A stretch of DNA of 64,000 bases from Thauera humireducens (GTDB lineage: Bacteria; Pseudomonadota; Gammaproteobacteria; Burkholderiales; Rhodocyclaceae), in assembly GCF_001051995.2 (NCBI RefSeq), contig NZ_CP014646.1, positions 3,472,001-3,536,000 of the forward strand, read 5' to 3'. A program made the position numbers and the translations under genes. Numbering within the stretch: the first letter of the stretch is position 1; each line of letters opens with the position of its first letter. Positions 46,288-56,405 of the stretch are shown here, one piece after another. The notes beneath the pieces were generated by a model. The model was not told the origin of the DNA and ran no database searches. It saw only the letters and a program-made list of their open reading frames with translations.

Positions 46288-47202
46288 TCAGCGGCGCACC
46301 TTGGAGGCGAACAGGCCTTGCGGGCGCAGCATCAGGATGGTCACGATCAGCAGCAGGGTGAGCACCTTGGCCATCGAGCCGGACAGGAAGAACTCGGAGA
46401 TCGACTGCGTCTGTGCGATGCCGAAGGCCGAGACCACCGTGCCCCACAGGCTGGCTGCGCCGCCGAAGGTCACCACCAGGAAGGCATCGACGATGTAAAG
46501 CGAGCCGCTGGTCGGGCCGGTCGAGCCGATGGTGGTGAAGGCCGCCCCCGCCACGCCGGCGATGCCGCAGCCGATGGCGAAGGTGACGCGGTCGGTGCGC
46601 GTGGTGTTGATGCCGATGGCGTTGGCCATGCTGCGGTTGGCGACCGTGGCGCGCACCCGCAGGCCCCAGCGCGACTTGTAGAGCGCGAGCAGCACGCCGC
46701 CGGTGACGACGATGGTGAGGCCGAGCACGAACATGCCGTTGATCGGGATGTCGAGCCCTTCGGCCGGCGACCACGAGCCCATCAGCCAGTCGGGCAGGGT
46801 GGGGCTGACTTCCTTCGGCCCGATGATGGTGCGGAACGCCTGCTGCATGCCCAGCGACAGACCCCAGGTGGCGAGCAGGGTGTCGAGCGGGCGCTTGTAC
46901 AGGTGCCGGATCAGCGCCCATTCCGCGAGCCAGCCGAAGGCGAAGGCGACGAGGAAGGCGCACACGATGGCGAACGGGAAGTAGGCCTGGATCAGCCCCG
47001 GCGCGTAGGTTTCGGTGAGGCTGGAAAGCAGGAAGATGGTGTAGGCGCCGATGGTCATGAACTCGCCATGCGCCATGTTGATGACGCCCATCTGGCCGAA
47101 GATGATCGCCAGGCCGAGTCCCATCAGCAGCAGCACCGCGAACAGGCTCAGGCCGGCAAAACCCTGCATCAGGGCGATGTTGTAGATTTCGTCGAACGAC
47201 AT
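46288..47202 (-). CDS. urtB: Urea/amide ABC transporter permease UrtB (short form)
   Basis: A 304-residue LivH-type permease with about eight helices. GLGLAIIFGQMGVINMAHGEFMTIGAY and NRSMANAIGINTTRTDRVTFAIGCGIAGVAGA are conserved. Many proteobacterial UrtB proteins carry an extra N-terminal domain of about 200 residues, which is absent here. The short form next to fmdA suggests a transporter for amides as well as urea, which is inference. It follows urtA by 82 bases. Confidence 0.93.
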   Translation of the reverse strand: MSFDEIYNIALMQGFAGLSLFAVLLLMGLGLAIIFGQMGVINMAHGEFMTIGAYTIFLLSSLTETYAPGLIQAYFPFAIVCAFLVAFAFGWLAEWALIRHLYKRPLDTLLATWGLSLGMQQAFRTIIGPKEVSPTLPDWLMGSWSPAEGLDIPINGMFVLGLTIVVTGGVLLALYKSRWGLRVRATVANRSMANAIGINTTRTDRVTFAIGCGIAGVAGAAFTTIGSTGPTSGSLYIVDAFLVVTFGGAASLWGTVVSAFGIAQTQSISEFFLSGSMAKVLTLLLIVTILMLRPQGLFASKVRR

Positions 47203-47284
47203 GACGGACCTCCGGAGGGGTGGGCGGGAGACGGCTGTTAACAGCCGGAAACCGCCGCGGCCTGCGCCGCGGCGGCCGCGTGGC

Positions 47285-48535
47285 TTACTGGTAGCCCTTG
47301 GGGAAGGGGTCCGGAACGATCAGCTCGGGCGATTCCGCCACCACCTTGAAGGTGCCGTCGGCCTGGCCCTGCGCGATGCGGGCCTTGCTGTACAGGTGGT
47401 GGTTCTCGTGGATCTTCACGTAGCCCTCGGGCGCGGTCGGCAGCTCGATGCCCGGCGAGGCGGCGACCACCTTGTCCACATCGAAGCTGCCCGCCTTCTC
47501 GACCGCCGCCTTCCACAGCCAGGGGCCGAGGTAGGCCGCCTGGGTGACGTCGCCGATGACCGCCTTGGGTCCGTAGGCTTTCTTGAAGGCCTCGACGAAG
47601 GCCTTGTTGTTGGCGTTGTCGAGGGTCTGGAAGTACTTCATCGAGGAGTAGAAGCCCTCGAAGTTCTCGCCGCCGATGCCCAGCATCTCGTCCTCGGTCA
47701 CCGACAGCGTGAGCAGGAACTGCTTGGCGCCGGTGATGCCGGCGGCCTTCAGCTGCTTGTAGAAGGCGACGTTCGATCCGCCCACCACGGCCGCGAAGAT
47801 GCAGTCGGGCTTGGCGATCTTGATCTTGTTGATCAGCGAGTTGAAGTTGGTGTTGCCGAGCGGGTAGTACTCCTCGCCGACGACCTTGCCGCCCTGGAAG
47901 TTCTCGATGTGCTTGCGCGCGATCTTCATCGAGGTGCGCGGCCAGATGTAGTCCGAGCCCACCAGGAAGACCTTCTGTGCGCCCTTTTCCTTCTTCGCCC
48001 AGTCGAGGCCGTAGAGGATCTGCTGGGTGGCTTCCTGGCCGGTGTAGATGACGTTCTTCGACTGCTCCAGGCCTTCGTAGAAGGTGGGGTAGTAGAGCAG
48101 GCCGTTTTCCTTCTCGAAGATCGGCAGCACGGCCTTGCGCGAGGCCGAGGTCCAGCAACCGAACACGGTGGCGACCTTGTCGTTCACCAGCAGCTTGCGC
48201 GACTTCTCGGCGAAGGTCGGCCAGTCGGAGGCGCCGTCTTCCTTGATCACCTTGATCTTGCGGCCGAGGATGCCGCCCATGGCGTTGATCTGGTCGATGG
48301 CGAGCTGTTCGGCCTGGATGGAGCCGGTCTCGGAGATGGCCATGGTGCCGGTGGCCGAGTGCAGCTGGCCGACGATGACTTCGGTGTCGGTCACGGCCAG
48401 GCCGCTGGTGTTGACCTGGGCGGTAGGCAGCGCGGCGGCGTGGCCCATGCGGGACATGGCCAGTGCGAGCGGGAGAGCGGCGGCGCCGAGCATGAACGTG
48501 CGGCGCGAGGAGGAAGGCAGGTGCTTGTCTGACAT
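47285..48535 (-). CDS. urtA: Urea/amide ABC transporter substrate-binding protein UrtA
   Basis: A 416-residue periplasmic receptor of the LivJ/AmiC-like class. The N-terminus [18 protein letters not shown] carries a twin-arginine (Tat) export motif. Mature features include [21 protein letters not shown] and [30 protein letters not shown], the urea/amide-binding group. The start at 48535 has AAGGAG upstream. It leads the operon urtABCDE-fmdA-fmdB. An 18-bp palindrome 121 bases upstream is shared with amiE. Confidence 0.94.
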   Translation of the reverse strand: MSDKHLPSSSRRTFMLGAAALPLALAMSRMGHAAALPTAQVNTSGLAVTDTEVIVGQLHSATGTMAISETGSIQAEQLAIDQINAMGGILGRKIKVIKEDGASDWPTFAEKSRKLLVNDKVATVFGCWTSASRKAVLPIFEKENGLLYYPTFYEGLEQSKNVIYTGQEATQQILYGLDWAKKEKGAQKVFLVGSDYIWPRTSMKIARKHIENFQGGKVVGEEYYPLGNTNFNSLINKIKIAKPDCIFAAVVGGSNVAFYKQLKAAGITGAKQFLLTLSVTEDEMLGIGGENFEGFYSSMKYFQTLDNANNKAFVEAFKKAYGPKAVIGDVTQAAYLGPWLWKAAVEKAGSFDVDKVVAASPGIELPTAPEGYVKIHENHHLYSKARIAQGQADGTFKVVAESPELIVPDPFPKGYQ

Positions 48536-48655
48536 GGATCGCTCCTTGATGAGTGGGCTGCAACACGGATCTGGCGAGGCGGCGGGCCGGTCGGGCTGGC
48601 TCGATTTGTCGTCTCGTTGCGGTGCACAAGCTATCCATCGGGGGCGAAACAGCGA

Positions 48656-48673
48656 ATACGTCAAACGACGTAT
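48656..48673. promoter_or_regulatory. Palindromic operator upstream of urtA
   Basis: ATACGTCAAACGACGTAT has 7-bp perfect arms (ATACGTC/GACGTAT) around AAAC. It matches 17 of 18 positions of the reverse complement of the amiE-upstream site (40382-40399). It lies between the urt operon and the two-component genes, fitting control by that system. Confidence 0.78.
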
Positions 48674-48701
48674 GGGGATACGCAGGGGGTGTCGCTATCG
48701 T

Positions 48702-48718
48702 CTTGTGCGGCGCACAAG
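48702..48718. promoter_or_regulatory. Second perfect inverted repeat in the urtA/kinase promoter region
   Basis: CTTGTGC and GCACAAG are perfect 7-bp arms around GGC. A related sequence (GTGC-GCT-GCACAA) lies directly beside the amiE operator at 40369-40381. The half-site GCACAA also occurs at 48624-48629. It may be a second regulator site. Confidence 0.5.
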
Positions 48719-48911
48719 AGGCGGCGGGGCCGCGTCATGCCCGTTGCCGGGCGTGGTGCATGCACCGGCCGGGGCGCCCCGATGTGGTGCGCGCGCGCTG
48801 CCGGCGGGCTGCGGATGGGGCGGCTGCGGGCCCTGCATGCACCGCGATGGGTGGGAATGCTTCTTGCTGAAGCACCGGATCGATCCTGACCACCCTTCAT
48901 CGCCCACTGCC

Positions 48912-51900
48912 GTGACCGCCCCTGCCAGCCAGCGCATCATCCACATCCGTCGCGAGTACAACAGCTGGGTCGCCGACGAGACGCTGGAGGACTACGCCTT
49001 GCGCTATGCGCCGCGCAGTTTCCGCAAGTGGTCGTTCTCGCGCATCGCCCACACCGCGCTCGGCGCCGTGTCCTTCCTGGCGATGGAGGCCATCGGCGGC
49101 ACCATCGCGCTGAACTGGGGCTTCACCAACGCGGTGTGGGCGATTGGCCTGGTGGCGCTGGTGATCTTCCTCACCGGCCTGCCGATCAGCTACTACGCCG
49201 CGCGCGAAGCGGTGGACATGGACCTGCTGACCCGCGGCGCCGGCTTCGGCTACATCGGCTCGACCATCACCTCGCTGATCTACGCCTCCTTCACCTTCAT
49301 CTTCTTCGCCATCGAGGCGGCGATCATGGCGCTGGCGCTGGAGCTGTGGTTCGGCCTGCCGCTGCAGTGGGGCTACCTGCTGAGTTCGCTGGCGGTGATC
49401 CCGCTGGTGACGCATGGCATCACCTGGATCAGCCGGCTGCAGGCGTGGACCCAGCCGGTGTTCGTGGTGCTGCTGCTGACACCTTTTCTCGTCGTGTTGC
49501 TGCGCGAGCCCGAGCTGTACGCCGCCTTCACCGAGTTCGGCGGCCGCCACGGCAACGACTTCGACTGGCTGGCGGTGGGGGCGGGCTGCACCGTGGCTTT
49601 CGCACTGATCGCGCAGATCGGCGAGCAGGTGGACTTCCTGCGCTTCCTGCCGCCGGCGGGCAGGCGCAACCGCGGGCGCTGGTGGGCCTCGGTGGTGGCG
49701 GCGGGGCCGGGCTGGATCATCCCCGGCGCACTCAAGATGGTCGGCGGCGCCTTCCTCGCCTTCCTCGCGCTGCAGGCGATGGTGCCGCCGGAGAAGGCGC
49801 TGCAGCCCACGCAGATGTACCTGGCCGGCTTCCAGCACGTGGTCGACGATCCGCGCGCGGCGATCGCGCTGGCCTGCATCTTCGTCATCATCTGCCAGGT
49901 CAAGATCAACGTGACCAACGCCTATGCGGGGTCGCTGGCGTGGTCCAACTTCTTCTCGCGCCTCACCCACAGCCACCCGGGGCGGGTGGTGTGGCTGATC
50001 TTCAATGTGCTGATCGCGCTCATGCTGATGCTGCTGGGCGTGTTCGAGGCGCTGGAGCACGTGCTGGGCGTGTATGCCAACGTGGCGGTGGCGTGGATCG
50101 GCGCGGTGGTGGCCGACCTGGTGGTGAACAAGCCGCTCGGCCTGTCGCCGCGCCACATCGAGTTCAAGCGCGCCTACCTCTACGACGTGAATCCGGTGGG
50201 GGTGGGTGCGATGCTGGCGGGTTCGGTGCTGGGCATCATCGCCTTCGGCGGCCACCTGGGGCCGGTGGCGCAGGCCTTCGCGCCCTTCATCTCGCTGCTG
50301 ACAGCCTTTGCGCTGGCGCCGCTGATCGCCTGGGGCACGCGCGGCCGCTTCTACCTGGCGCGACCGCGTGAGACGCAATGGCGCGTGGCCGAGCCGCTGC
50401 GCTGCGTGGTGTGCGAGAACCACTTCGAGGCCGAGGACATGGCGCAGTGCCCGGCCTACGGCGGCGCCATCTGCTCGCTGTGCTGCACGCTGGAGGCGCG
50501 CTGCCGCGACCGCTGCAAACCCGACGCCGGCCTGCTCTCGCGCTTCGCCCCGCTGCTGGCGGGCTGGATGCCGTCGTCGATGTCGGCGCGGGTGGCCCGC
50601 CGCGTGAGCCAGTTCGTGATGGTGTTCTTCGTCAGCAGCCTGGTGATCGCCTCGGTCGTGGGCCTGGTGTACCAGCAGGAGCTGCTGGCGGAGCAGGCGG
50701 GGGCGACCGACCTCGGGCTGGCTTTCCTGCGCATCTTCGCCGTGCTCGTGCTGCTGGCGGCGGTGGGGGTGTGGTGGCTGGTGCTGGCCAACGAGAGCCG
50801 GCGGGTGGCGCAGGAAGAGTCCGAGCGCCAGAACCAGCTGCTGCTGCGCGAGATCGAGGCCCACCGCGACACCGACGCCAAGCTGCAGCAGGCCAAGGAG
50901 GACGCCGAGGCCGCCAACGCGGCCAAGAGCCGCTACGTGCGCGGCATCAGCCACGAGCTGCGCACGCCGCTCAACACCATCCTCGGTTACTCGCAGATCA
51001 TGTTGCGCGACACCGACCTGCCGCGGCGCCGGCGCGAGGCGATCTCCACCATCCAGCGCAGCGGCGAACACCTGCTGGCGCTGATCGACGGCCTGCTCGA
51101 CATCGCCAGCATCGAGGCCGGGCGCCTGCAGTTCAACCGCCAGGAGTTCCGCTTCGGCGAATTCCTCGCCCACGTCGAGAAGATGATCGCGCTCGAAGCC
51201 GGGCGGAAAGGGCTGGCCTTCCGCACCGAGTTCGCCGGGCGCATGCCCGAGGTGGTGCAGGGCGACACCAGCCGCCTGCGCCAGATCCTGATCAACCTGC
51301 TCGCCAACGCCGTGCGCTACACCGAGCGCGGCGAGGTGGTGCTGAAGATCACCTACCAGAGCGAGATCGCGGTGTTCGAGATCCGCGACACCGGCTGCGG
51401 CATTCCCGCGGCCGACCTGGAGCGCATCTTCGAGCCCTTCGAGCGCGGCACCGGCAACCAGCCGCCGAGCGCACCGGGTACGGGCCTCGGGCTCACCATC
51501 ACGCGTCTGCTGATCGAGCTCGCCGGCGGCCAGCTCACGGTCAGCAGCACGCCGGGGCGCGGCAGCGTGTTCCGCGTCAAGCTGCATCTGCCGCGGGTGG
51601 CGCATCCGCGGGTGGCGACGCGGCCGGAACGCGAGATCCGTGGCTACTTCGGCTCGCGGCGCAAGCTGCTGGTGGTCGACGACCAGCCGGCGCAGAGCCA
51701 CCTGATCGCCGACATGCTGCGTCCGCGCGGTTTCCTGGTCGAGGAGTGCGAGCGCCCGGACGAGGCGCTGCGCCAGGTGGAGGCGTTTGCGCCGGACATC
51801 CTGTTCCTCGACGTGTCGATGCCGGTGACCGACGGCTGGACGCTGAGCCGCCAGCTGCGCGATGCGGGCTACAGCGGGCCGATCGTCATGGTGTCGGCCA

Positions 51901-52364
51901 ACGCCTACGAGAACCTGCCGGACCGGCGCACGGCCGCGGGCTGCGACGACTTCATCGTCAAGCCGGTGCTGGAGACGGAACTGTTCGCGCGCCTGAGCAC
52001 CTGGCTGGGACTGGCGTGGATCTACGCCGAGAACGGCGAGGCGACGGCGGTGTCTGCGAGCGCGCTTGCGGCGCTGCCGCCGGCCCTGCCCGCCGACCAC
52101 ACCCCTCCGGCCCGTCCCGCGTCACACGCGCCGGCGGGGCTGTCCGCCCTGTCCGGACACCTCCGCGCCGAGCTGCGCGAGTTCGCCGACCTCGGCCACC
52201 TGCAGGGCCTGGTGCGTCGCCTCGACGAACTCGAAGCCCTGCACCCCGAACTCCGCGCCCCGCTGGAAAGCCTGCGCGCGCTGACCCTGGAGCTGCGCTT
52301 TGACACCCTCATCCACATGCTCGATGGAGTCGCCGATGACTGCCCCGATGCCGTCGCTCCGTGA
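48912..52364 (+). CDS. Hybrid sensor histidine kinase fused to an NCS1-type transporter domain
   Basis: A 1150-residue multi-domain protein. Residues about 10-490 form a twelve-helix NCS1-like (cytosine/purine/allantoin permease) transporter ([29 protein letters not shown]). A Cys-rich segment at about 495-535 follows (CVVC, CPAY, CSLCC, CRDRC). Two more helices and a coiled coil lead to the kinase: HisKA His near 681 ([16 protein letters not shown]), ATPase domain 775-895 ([23 protein letters not shown]) and a receiver at 915-1030 with Asp in [13 protein letters not shown] near 967. It probably senses an amide, urea or related nucleobase-like solute by transport or binding. The GTG start is tentative. 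Confidence 0.88.
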   Translation: MTAPASQRIIHIRREYNSWVADETLEDYALRYAPRSFRKWSFSRIAHTALGAVSFLAMEAIGGTIALNWGFTNAVWAIGLVALVIFLTGLPISYYAAREAVDMDLLTRGAGFGYIGSTITSLIYASFTFIFFAIEAAIMALALELWFGLPLQWGYLLSSLAVIPLVTHGITWISRLQAWTQPVFVVLLLTPFLVVLLREPELYAAFTEFGGRHGNDFDWLAVGAGCTVAFALIAQIGEQVDFLRFLPPAGRRNRGRWWASVVAAGPGWIIPGALKMVGGAFLAFLALQAMVPPEKALQPTQMYLAGFQHVVDDPRAAIALACIFVIICQVKINVTNAYAGSLAWSNFFSRLTHSHPGRVVWLIFNVLIALMLMLLGVFEALEHVLGVYANVAVAWIGAVVADLVVNKPLGLSPRHIEFKRAYLYDVNPVGVGAMLAGSVLGIIAFGGHLGPVAQAFAPFISLLTAFALAPLIAWGTRGRFYLARPRETQWRVAEPLRCVVCENHFEAEDMAQCPAYGGAICSLCCTLEARCRDRCKPDAGLLSRFAPLLAGWMPSSMSARVARRVSQFVMVFFVSSLVIASVVGLVYQQELLAEQAGATDLGLAFLRIFAVLVLLAAVGVWWLVLANESRRVAQEESERQNQLLLREIEAHRDTDAKLQQAKEDAEAANAAKSRYVRGISHELRTPLNTILGYSQIMLRDTDLPRRRREAISTIQRSGEHLLALIDGLLDIASIEAGRLQFNRQEFRFGEFLAHVEKMIALEAGRKGLAFRTEFAGRMPEVVQGDTSRLRQILINLLANAVRYTERGEVVLKITYQSEIAVFEIRDTGCGIPAADLERIFEPFERGTGNQPPSAPGTGLGLTITRLLIELAGGQLTVSSTPGRGSVFRVKLHLPRVAHPRVATRPEREIRGYFGSRRKLLVVDDQPAQSHLIADMLRPRGFLVEECERPDEALRQVEAFAPDILFLDVSMPVTDGWTLSRQLRDAGYSGPIVMVSANAYENLPDRRTAAGCDDFIVKPVLETELFARLSTWLGLAWIYAENGEATAVSASALAALPPALPADHTPPARPASHAPAGLSALSGHLRAELREFADLGHLQGLVRRLDELEALHPELRAPLESLRALTLELRFDTLIHMLDGVADDCPDAVAP

Positions 52365-52989
52365 GCGCGAAGTCGTCCTGCTGATCGACGACGCACCGGA
52401 CACGGTGCGCATGATCGCCGAGGCACTCGACGAGGCCGGCTACACCGTGCTGGTCGCCACCGACGGCGCCACCGCGCTGAAGCGGCTCGAGCGCATCACC
52501 CCCGACGCGGTGCTGCTCGACGCCTGCATGCCGGGCATGGACGGTTTCGAAACCTGCCGCCGGCTCAAGCAGGCGCCGGGCATGCGTACCGTGCCGGTGA
52601 TCTTCATGACCGGGCTGGCGGAGACCGAGCGCCTGGTCGAGGGCTTGTCCGCCGGGGGCATCGACTATCTGGTGAAGCCGGTCGTGCCGGACGAACTGGT
52701 GGCGCGGCTGCAGGCGCACCTGCGCGTGGCGCGCGACATGAATGCGGCGATGCGCGCGCGCAGCGAGGACGCCGAGCCTTCGGCGGCGCTGCTGCCCAAT
52801 CCGCTGACGCAGCGCGAGATGGACGTGCTGGAATGGGTCGCGCGCGGCAAGACCAACCGCGACGTGGCGGAGATCCTCGGCATGAGTCCGCGCACGGTGA
52901 ACAAGCACCTCGAGCACATCTACGAGAAGCTCGGGGTGGAGACCCGCACCGCGGCCGTGGCCCAGTTCGCGCGGCTCGCGCGCGGCTGA
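52336..52989 (+). CDS. LuxR-type two-component response regulator
   Basis: A 217-residue regulator. The receiver domain (about 10-125) has the acidic pair LLIDDAP and phospho-site Asp in [13 protein letters not shown] near residue 58. The LuxR helix-turn-helix (about 150-215) has [21 protein letters not shown] and [16 protein letters not shown]. It overlaps the kinase gene by 29 bases; ATG at 52336 has GGAG six bases upstream (52300 and 52324 are alternatives). It is the natural partner of the NCS1-kinase, and its likely targets are the two shared palindromes before urtA and amiE. Confidence 0.9.
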   Translation: MTAPMPSLREREVVLLIDDAPDTVRMIAEALDEAGYTVLVATDGATALKRLERITPDAVLLDACMPGMDGFETCRRLKQAPGMRTVPVIFMTGLAETERLVEGLSAGGIDYLVKPVVPDELVARLQAHLRVARDMNAAMRARSEDAEPSAALLPNPLTQREMDVLEWVARGKTNRDVAEILGMSPRTVNKHLEHIYEKLGVETRTAAVAQFARLARG

Positions 52990-53021
52990 ACCGTGGCTGC
53001 GGTGCCGGCCGGGTTTGCCGC

Positions 53022-53456
53022 TCAGCCGCCCTGCATCTTGCGTCGGGCTTCGTGGATTTCCTGCGCCTCGACGCTGAGGGTGGCCGTCGGCCGCGCGAGC
53101 AGGCGGGCGATGCCGATCGGCTCGCCGGTATCCTCGCACCAGCCGTAGCTGCCGTTGTCGATGCGCACCAGCGCCTCGTCGATCTTGTGCAGCAGCTTGC
53201 GTTCGCGGTCGCGCACGCGCAGTTCGAGGGTGTGGTCTTCCTCGAGCGAGGCGCGGTCCGAGGGGTCGGGCGTGCTCTCGAACTCCTGCAGGTGCAGCGT
53301 GGTGCGGTGCGCGGATTCGAGCAACTGGTCGCGCTCCTCGATCAGCTTGGCGCGGAAAAAGGCCAGTTGCCGGGGCGACATGTAGTCATCCAGCGGCGCC
53401 TTGCGAATCTCGGCTTCGGTCAGCAGGGTGTCGGGGACGGTGGCCGTTGCGTTCAT
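53022..53456 (-). CDS. DksA/TraR-family RNA polymerase-binding factor, one-cysteine type
   Basis: A 144-residue DksA-like protein. The coiled-coil tip with the two functional Asp residues (DPSDRAS) is intact, followed by LELRVRDRERKLLHKIDEAL. The zinc-finger region YGWCEDTGEPIGIARLLARPTATLSVEAQE-like has only one of the four usual cysteines (WCEDT; ATLSVEA), so zinc binding is unlikely. Such Cys-poor DksA forms work without zinc in other bacteria. The ribosome site is GGAGGAG. Probably part of the ppGpp stringent response. Confidence 0.88.
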   Translation of the reverse strand: MNATATVPDTLLTEAEIRKAPLDDYMSPRQLAFFRAKLIEERDQLLESAHRTTLHLQEFESTPDPSDRASLEEDHTLELRVRDRERKLLHKIDEALVRIDNGSYGWCEDTGEPIGIARLLARPTATLSVEAQEIHEARRKMQGG

Positions 53457-53566
53457 GGTGCTTCTCCTCCTGACATGCGGCGTGGCGAACGGGGGTTCGA
53501 GCGTCGGATGGCGGTCTGATCCCAGCACCATACACGCCCACGCCGCCGCCGGGGTGGTTTCCGCGC

Positions 53567-55411
53567 CTACGGCTGCGGTGCAAAGGGAAACAGCAGGGGG
53601 AGCACGGTGACGCACACCAGCAGCACCAGCACCGTGAAGGGCACGCCGACGCGCACGAAGTCCATGAAGCGATAGTGGCCAGGGCCGGTCACCAGGGTGT
53701 TGACCGGCGAGGAGACGGGCGTCATGAAGGCCGCGGAGGCGGACAAGGCCACGGTCATGGCGAAGGGATAGGGGGAGAGGCCCAGCTGCTGGGCCAGGGC
53801 GATGCCGATGGGGGCCATCAGCACCGCCGTGGCGGTGTTGGAGATGAACAGGCCGACCACCGCCGTGAGCACGAAGAGCATGGCCATGACCACCCGGGGC
53901 GAGGCCTCGCCGCTCAGGCCCAGCAGCGAGGAGACGATGAAGTCGATGCCCCCGGTCTTCTGCAGCGCGATGGCGAAGGGCAGCATGCCGACGATGAGGA
54001 TCAGGCTCTGCCAGTGCAGGGAGCGGTAGGCGCTGTTCAGGTCGATGCAGCGGAAGGCGCCCATCAGCAGGCAGCCCAGCAGGGCGGCGATCACGCTGGG
54101 CACCAGGCCCGAGACCATCAGCCCGACGGTCAGGGCCAGGGTGAGCAGGGCGAAAGGCGCGCGACGCGCGGCGGGAGCGGCCTCGTCCATCTCCGCCGGC
54201 ACGCTCAGCACGAGAAAGTTCTGCGGCTGCATGTTGAGCAGGCGGATGGCCTTCCAGGTGCCGGCGATCAGCAGCGTGTCGCCCATCCTCAGCCGCTCGT
54301 GGAGCAGGGTGTCATCCTGGGCGTGACCGCCGCGGCGCAGGCCGATGACGTTGATGCCGCGCTGGGAGCGCATGCGCAGTTCGAGGATGGAATGGCCGAT
54401 GAGGGTGGAGCCGGGCGGAATGACGACTTCCGCCAGCCCCAGTTCGCGGGACATGTCGGTGAAGTAGTCCTGCTTGAAGGCACGTTTCTGAAGATGCATC
54501 TCGGCGCAGAAGCGCTCGATGTCGAGCTCGGCCCGGACGAAATCCACCAGCAGGATGTCACCGGCCAGGATCTCCCGGTTGGCCGAGGTGGTGAGCATCA
54601 CCTGACCGAACTGGCGCATGCGCTCGATGGCGATCACGTTGGCGCCATAGCCGGCGCGCAACTGCAGTTCGCCCAGGGTGTGTCCGATCATCGGCGAGCC
54701 CGCGGCGACCTGCATGCGGCGCACCCGGTCGAGCAGATGGTAGTCCTTGGCCAGCTCCCGCAGGCGCCGGCGGCCCTGAGCACTGCGGCCGTGCGCCTCG
54801 GGTTCGGCGCCCAGCCAGCGGCGCGCGTACATCATGTAGGCGATGCCGAGGACGAGGACGATGAGTCCGGCCGGGGTGAAGTCGAAGAATCCGAAGCCGT
54901 TGAGCCCCGCCCGCTGCAACTCGCTGTTGACCACGAGGTTCGGCGGCGTGCCCACCAGTGTCAGCATGCCGCTGATCAGCCCGGCGAAGGCAAGCGGCAT
55001 CATCAGCCGACCGGCACTGGCGCCCAGCCGGGCGGCCACGCTCAGGGCCACCGGCACGAAGATGGCCACCACGCCGGTGGAACTCATCACCGAACCAAGA
55101 CCCGCCACCGCGAGCATCAGCAGTACCAGGAGGCGCGTCTCGCTGCTGCGGGTGGTGTGTACCAGCCAGTCGCCCACGCGGTGGGCGATGCCGGTTTGAA
55201 CCAGGCCCTCGCCGATGACGAAGAATGCGGCGATGAGGATCACGCTGGGCTCGCTGAAACCGGACAGCGCCTCGTCGACCTCCAGGGTGCCGCTGATCAC
55301 CAGGGCGAGCATGGCAGCCAGGGCCACCACGTCCATCCGGGGCCGGTTGGCGATGAAAGCGGCCACGCAGGCGGCCAGCAGGGCGAAGACCCACAGCATT
55401 TCGAGGTTCAT
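53567..55411 (-). CDS. SLC13/DASS-family permease with two RCK-C domains
   Basis: A 614-residue anion:Na+ symporter-like protein. Two halves of membrane helices flank a central cytoplasmic region (about 205-385) with two TrkA-C/RCK-C domains, marked by GSPMIGHTLGELQLRAGYGANVIAIER and GSTLIGHSILELRMRSQRGINVIGLRR. Membrane motifs include VGTPPNLVVNSEL and ISNTATAVLMAPIGIAL, and MTPVSSPVNTLVTGPG near the end. Relatives transport sulfate or dicarboxylates. A sulfate role would fit this sulfonate-using organism but is not shown. Confidence 0.85.
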   Translation of the reverse strand: MNLEMLWVFALLAACVAAFIANRPRMDVVALAAMLALVISGTLEVDEALSGFSEPSVILIAAFFVIGEGLVQTGIAHRVGDWLVHTTRSSETRLLVLLMLAVAGLGSVMSSTGVVAIFVPVALSVAARLGASAGRLMMPLAFAGLISGMLTLVGTPPNLVVNSELQRAGLNGFGFFDFTPAGLIVLVLGIAYMMYARRWLGAEPEAHGRSAQGRRRLRELAKDYHLLDRVRRMQVAAGSPMIGHTLGELQLRAGYGANVIAIERMRQFGQVMLTTSANREILAGDILLVDFVRAELDIERFCAEMHLQKRAFKQDYFTDMSRELGLAEVVIPPGSTLIGHSILELRMRSQRGINVIGLRRGGHAQDDTLLHERLRMGDTLLIAGTWKAIRLLNMQPQNFLVLSVPAEMDEAAPAARRAPFALLTLALTVGLMVSGLVPSVIAALLGCLLMGAFRCIDLNSAYRSLHWQSLILIVGMLPFAIALQKTGGIDFIVSSLLGLSGEASPRVVMAMLFVLTAVVGLFISNTATAVLMAPIGIALAQQLGLSPYPFAMTVALSASAAFMTPVSSPVNTLVTGPGHYRFMDFVRVGVPFTVLVLLVCVTVLPLLFPFAPQP

Positions 55412-55610
55412 GACATCGGGCGGATTCGGAAGGAAGGGAAAGTCTTGGTGACGCTGAAAGGGCCGTATGGTAACGATTTAAGCGAGCGTGCCGGCCGCGG
55501 ACGGCCTTTGTCCGCGTGGTACCCCTGTCCGTGCTGCGCGGCGGCCGGGGATGCATCGGCGCCCAGGCCTGGGGCGGTGACGCTCATGCGATACCCGTAG
55601 AATCGCGCGC

Positions 55611-56288
55611 ATGGGTCTCCGCAAAACCTCTTCCTGCGTCTCCGGCTGCGCCGTCTGTCCGGTGTGCGGGGCGGTCGATGTGCGTCCCTTCATGCAGGTC
55701 GACGGCCGGGCCTACCTGCGCTGCCTGGCGTGCGAGGCGACCTTCGTGCCGCCCGCGCAGCGTCCTGCGGCGGCGGTCGAGCGGGCGGAGTACGAACTGC
55801 ATCGCAACGATCCGTCCGATCCGGGCTACCGCCGCTTTCTCGACCGCCTTGCCGGACCTTTGCTGACGCGGCTGGCACCGGCGAGCGCGGGCCTGGACTA
55901 CGGCTGCGGGCCCGGTCCGGCGCTGGCCGACATGCTGTGCGCGGCCGGCCACCGGATGACGCTGTATGACCCTTTCTTCGCGCCGGATCGTGCCGCCCTC
56001 GCGCGGACCTACGACTTCGTCACCTGCACCGAGGTGGCCGAGCACTTTCACGACCCGGCCGGCGAGTTTGCCCGCCTCGACGGCCTGCTGCGGCCCGGCG
56101 GCTGGCTGGCGGTCATGACCTGCTTCCAGACCGACGACGTGCGCTTCGCACACTGGCACTACCGCCGCGACCCGACCCACGTGGTGTTCTACCGCGAGGC
56201 CACCTTCCGTGTGCTCGCCCGCCGCTTCGGCTGGCAGTGCGAGGTGCCGTGCAAGGACGTGGTGCTGATGCGCAAGCCGGGCGGCTGA
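55611..56288 (+). CDS. Class I SAM-dependent methyltransferase with N-terminal zinc ribbon
   Basis: A 225-residue protein. An N-terminal zinc-ribbon-like segment has CPVC and CLAC pairs (residues 16-46). The methyltransferase core has SAM motif I LDYGCGPGPAL near residue 100 and VTCTEVAEHFHDP as post-II. Similar fusions are annotated only as methyltransferases, so the substrate is unknown. It lies alone before the urease control region. Confidence 0.78.
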   Translation: MGLRKTSSCVSGCAVCPVCGAVDVRPFMQVDGRAYLRCLACEATFVPPAQRPAAAVERAEYELHRNDPSDPGYRRFLDRLAGPLLTRLAPASAGLDYGCGPGPALADMLCAAGHRMTLYDPFFAPDRAALARTYDFVTCTEVAEHFHDPAGEFARLDGLLRPGGWLAVMTCFQTDDVRFAHWHYRRDPTHVVFYREATFRVLARRFGWQCEVPCKDVVLMRKPGG

Positions 56289-56313
56289 CCGCCTCCCCGG
56301 TCGGGGGGCATGC

Positions 56314-56328
56314 GCACCATCCGGGTGC
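56314..56328. promoter_or_regulatory. Distal NtrC-type box upstream of ureD
   Basis: GCACCATCCGGGTGC fits the NtrC dyad GCAC-N7-GTGC with perfect arms. Its centre is 34 bp upstream of the proximal box, about three helical turns, like the paired NtrC sites of enteric glnA. Confidence 0.72.
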
Positions 56329-56347
56329 GCCGGAGGATGGTTTCGTC

Positions 56348-56362
56348 GCACTGCAATGGTGC
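56348..56362. promoter_or_regulatory. Proximal NtrC-type box upstream of ureD
   Basis: GCACTGCAATGGTGC fits GCAC-N7-GTGC and resembles the enteric glnA site. Its centre is about 97 bases before the predicted sigma-54 start point, a normal enhancer distance. Confidence 0.75.
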
Positions 56363-56366
56363 GCGC

Positions 56367-56405
56367 GCCGGGCTGCCGCGGCGTGGCGGGCCGCGGCAGC
56401 CCGGC
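56367..56405 (+). terminator. Perfect 16-bp stem-loop between the NtrC boxes and the sigma-54 element
   Basis: Bases 56367-56382 pair perfectly with 56390-56405 around a 7-base loop. A TTTT run begins eight bases later at 56414. It probably ends transcription from the methyltransferase gene before the urease promoter, although the U-run is displaced. Confidence 0.65.

Larger units (their letters stand above)
48536..48911. other. Divergent promoter region between urtA and the sensor kinase gene
   Basis: This 376-base gene-free stretch holds the urtA ribosome site, a GCACAA half-site (48624-48629), the 18-bp palindrome (48656-48673), a second perfect inverted repeat (48702-48718), and then GC-rich sequence leading to the kinase start. 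No convincing sigma-54 element or riboswitch was seen in it. Confidence 0.7.

Noticed and set aside
48135..48911. Open frame upstream of the sensor kinase start that would add 259 residues
   Set aside because: It runs antisense through urtA and the divergent promoter region and shows no recognisable sequence; NCS1 similarity begins near 48930.
48897..52100. A 1067-codon minus-strand open frame opposite the sensor kinase
   Set aside because: His/Arg/Gln-rich composition typical of antisense frames in GC-rich DNA; the kinase frame is clearly real.
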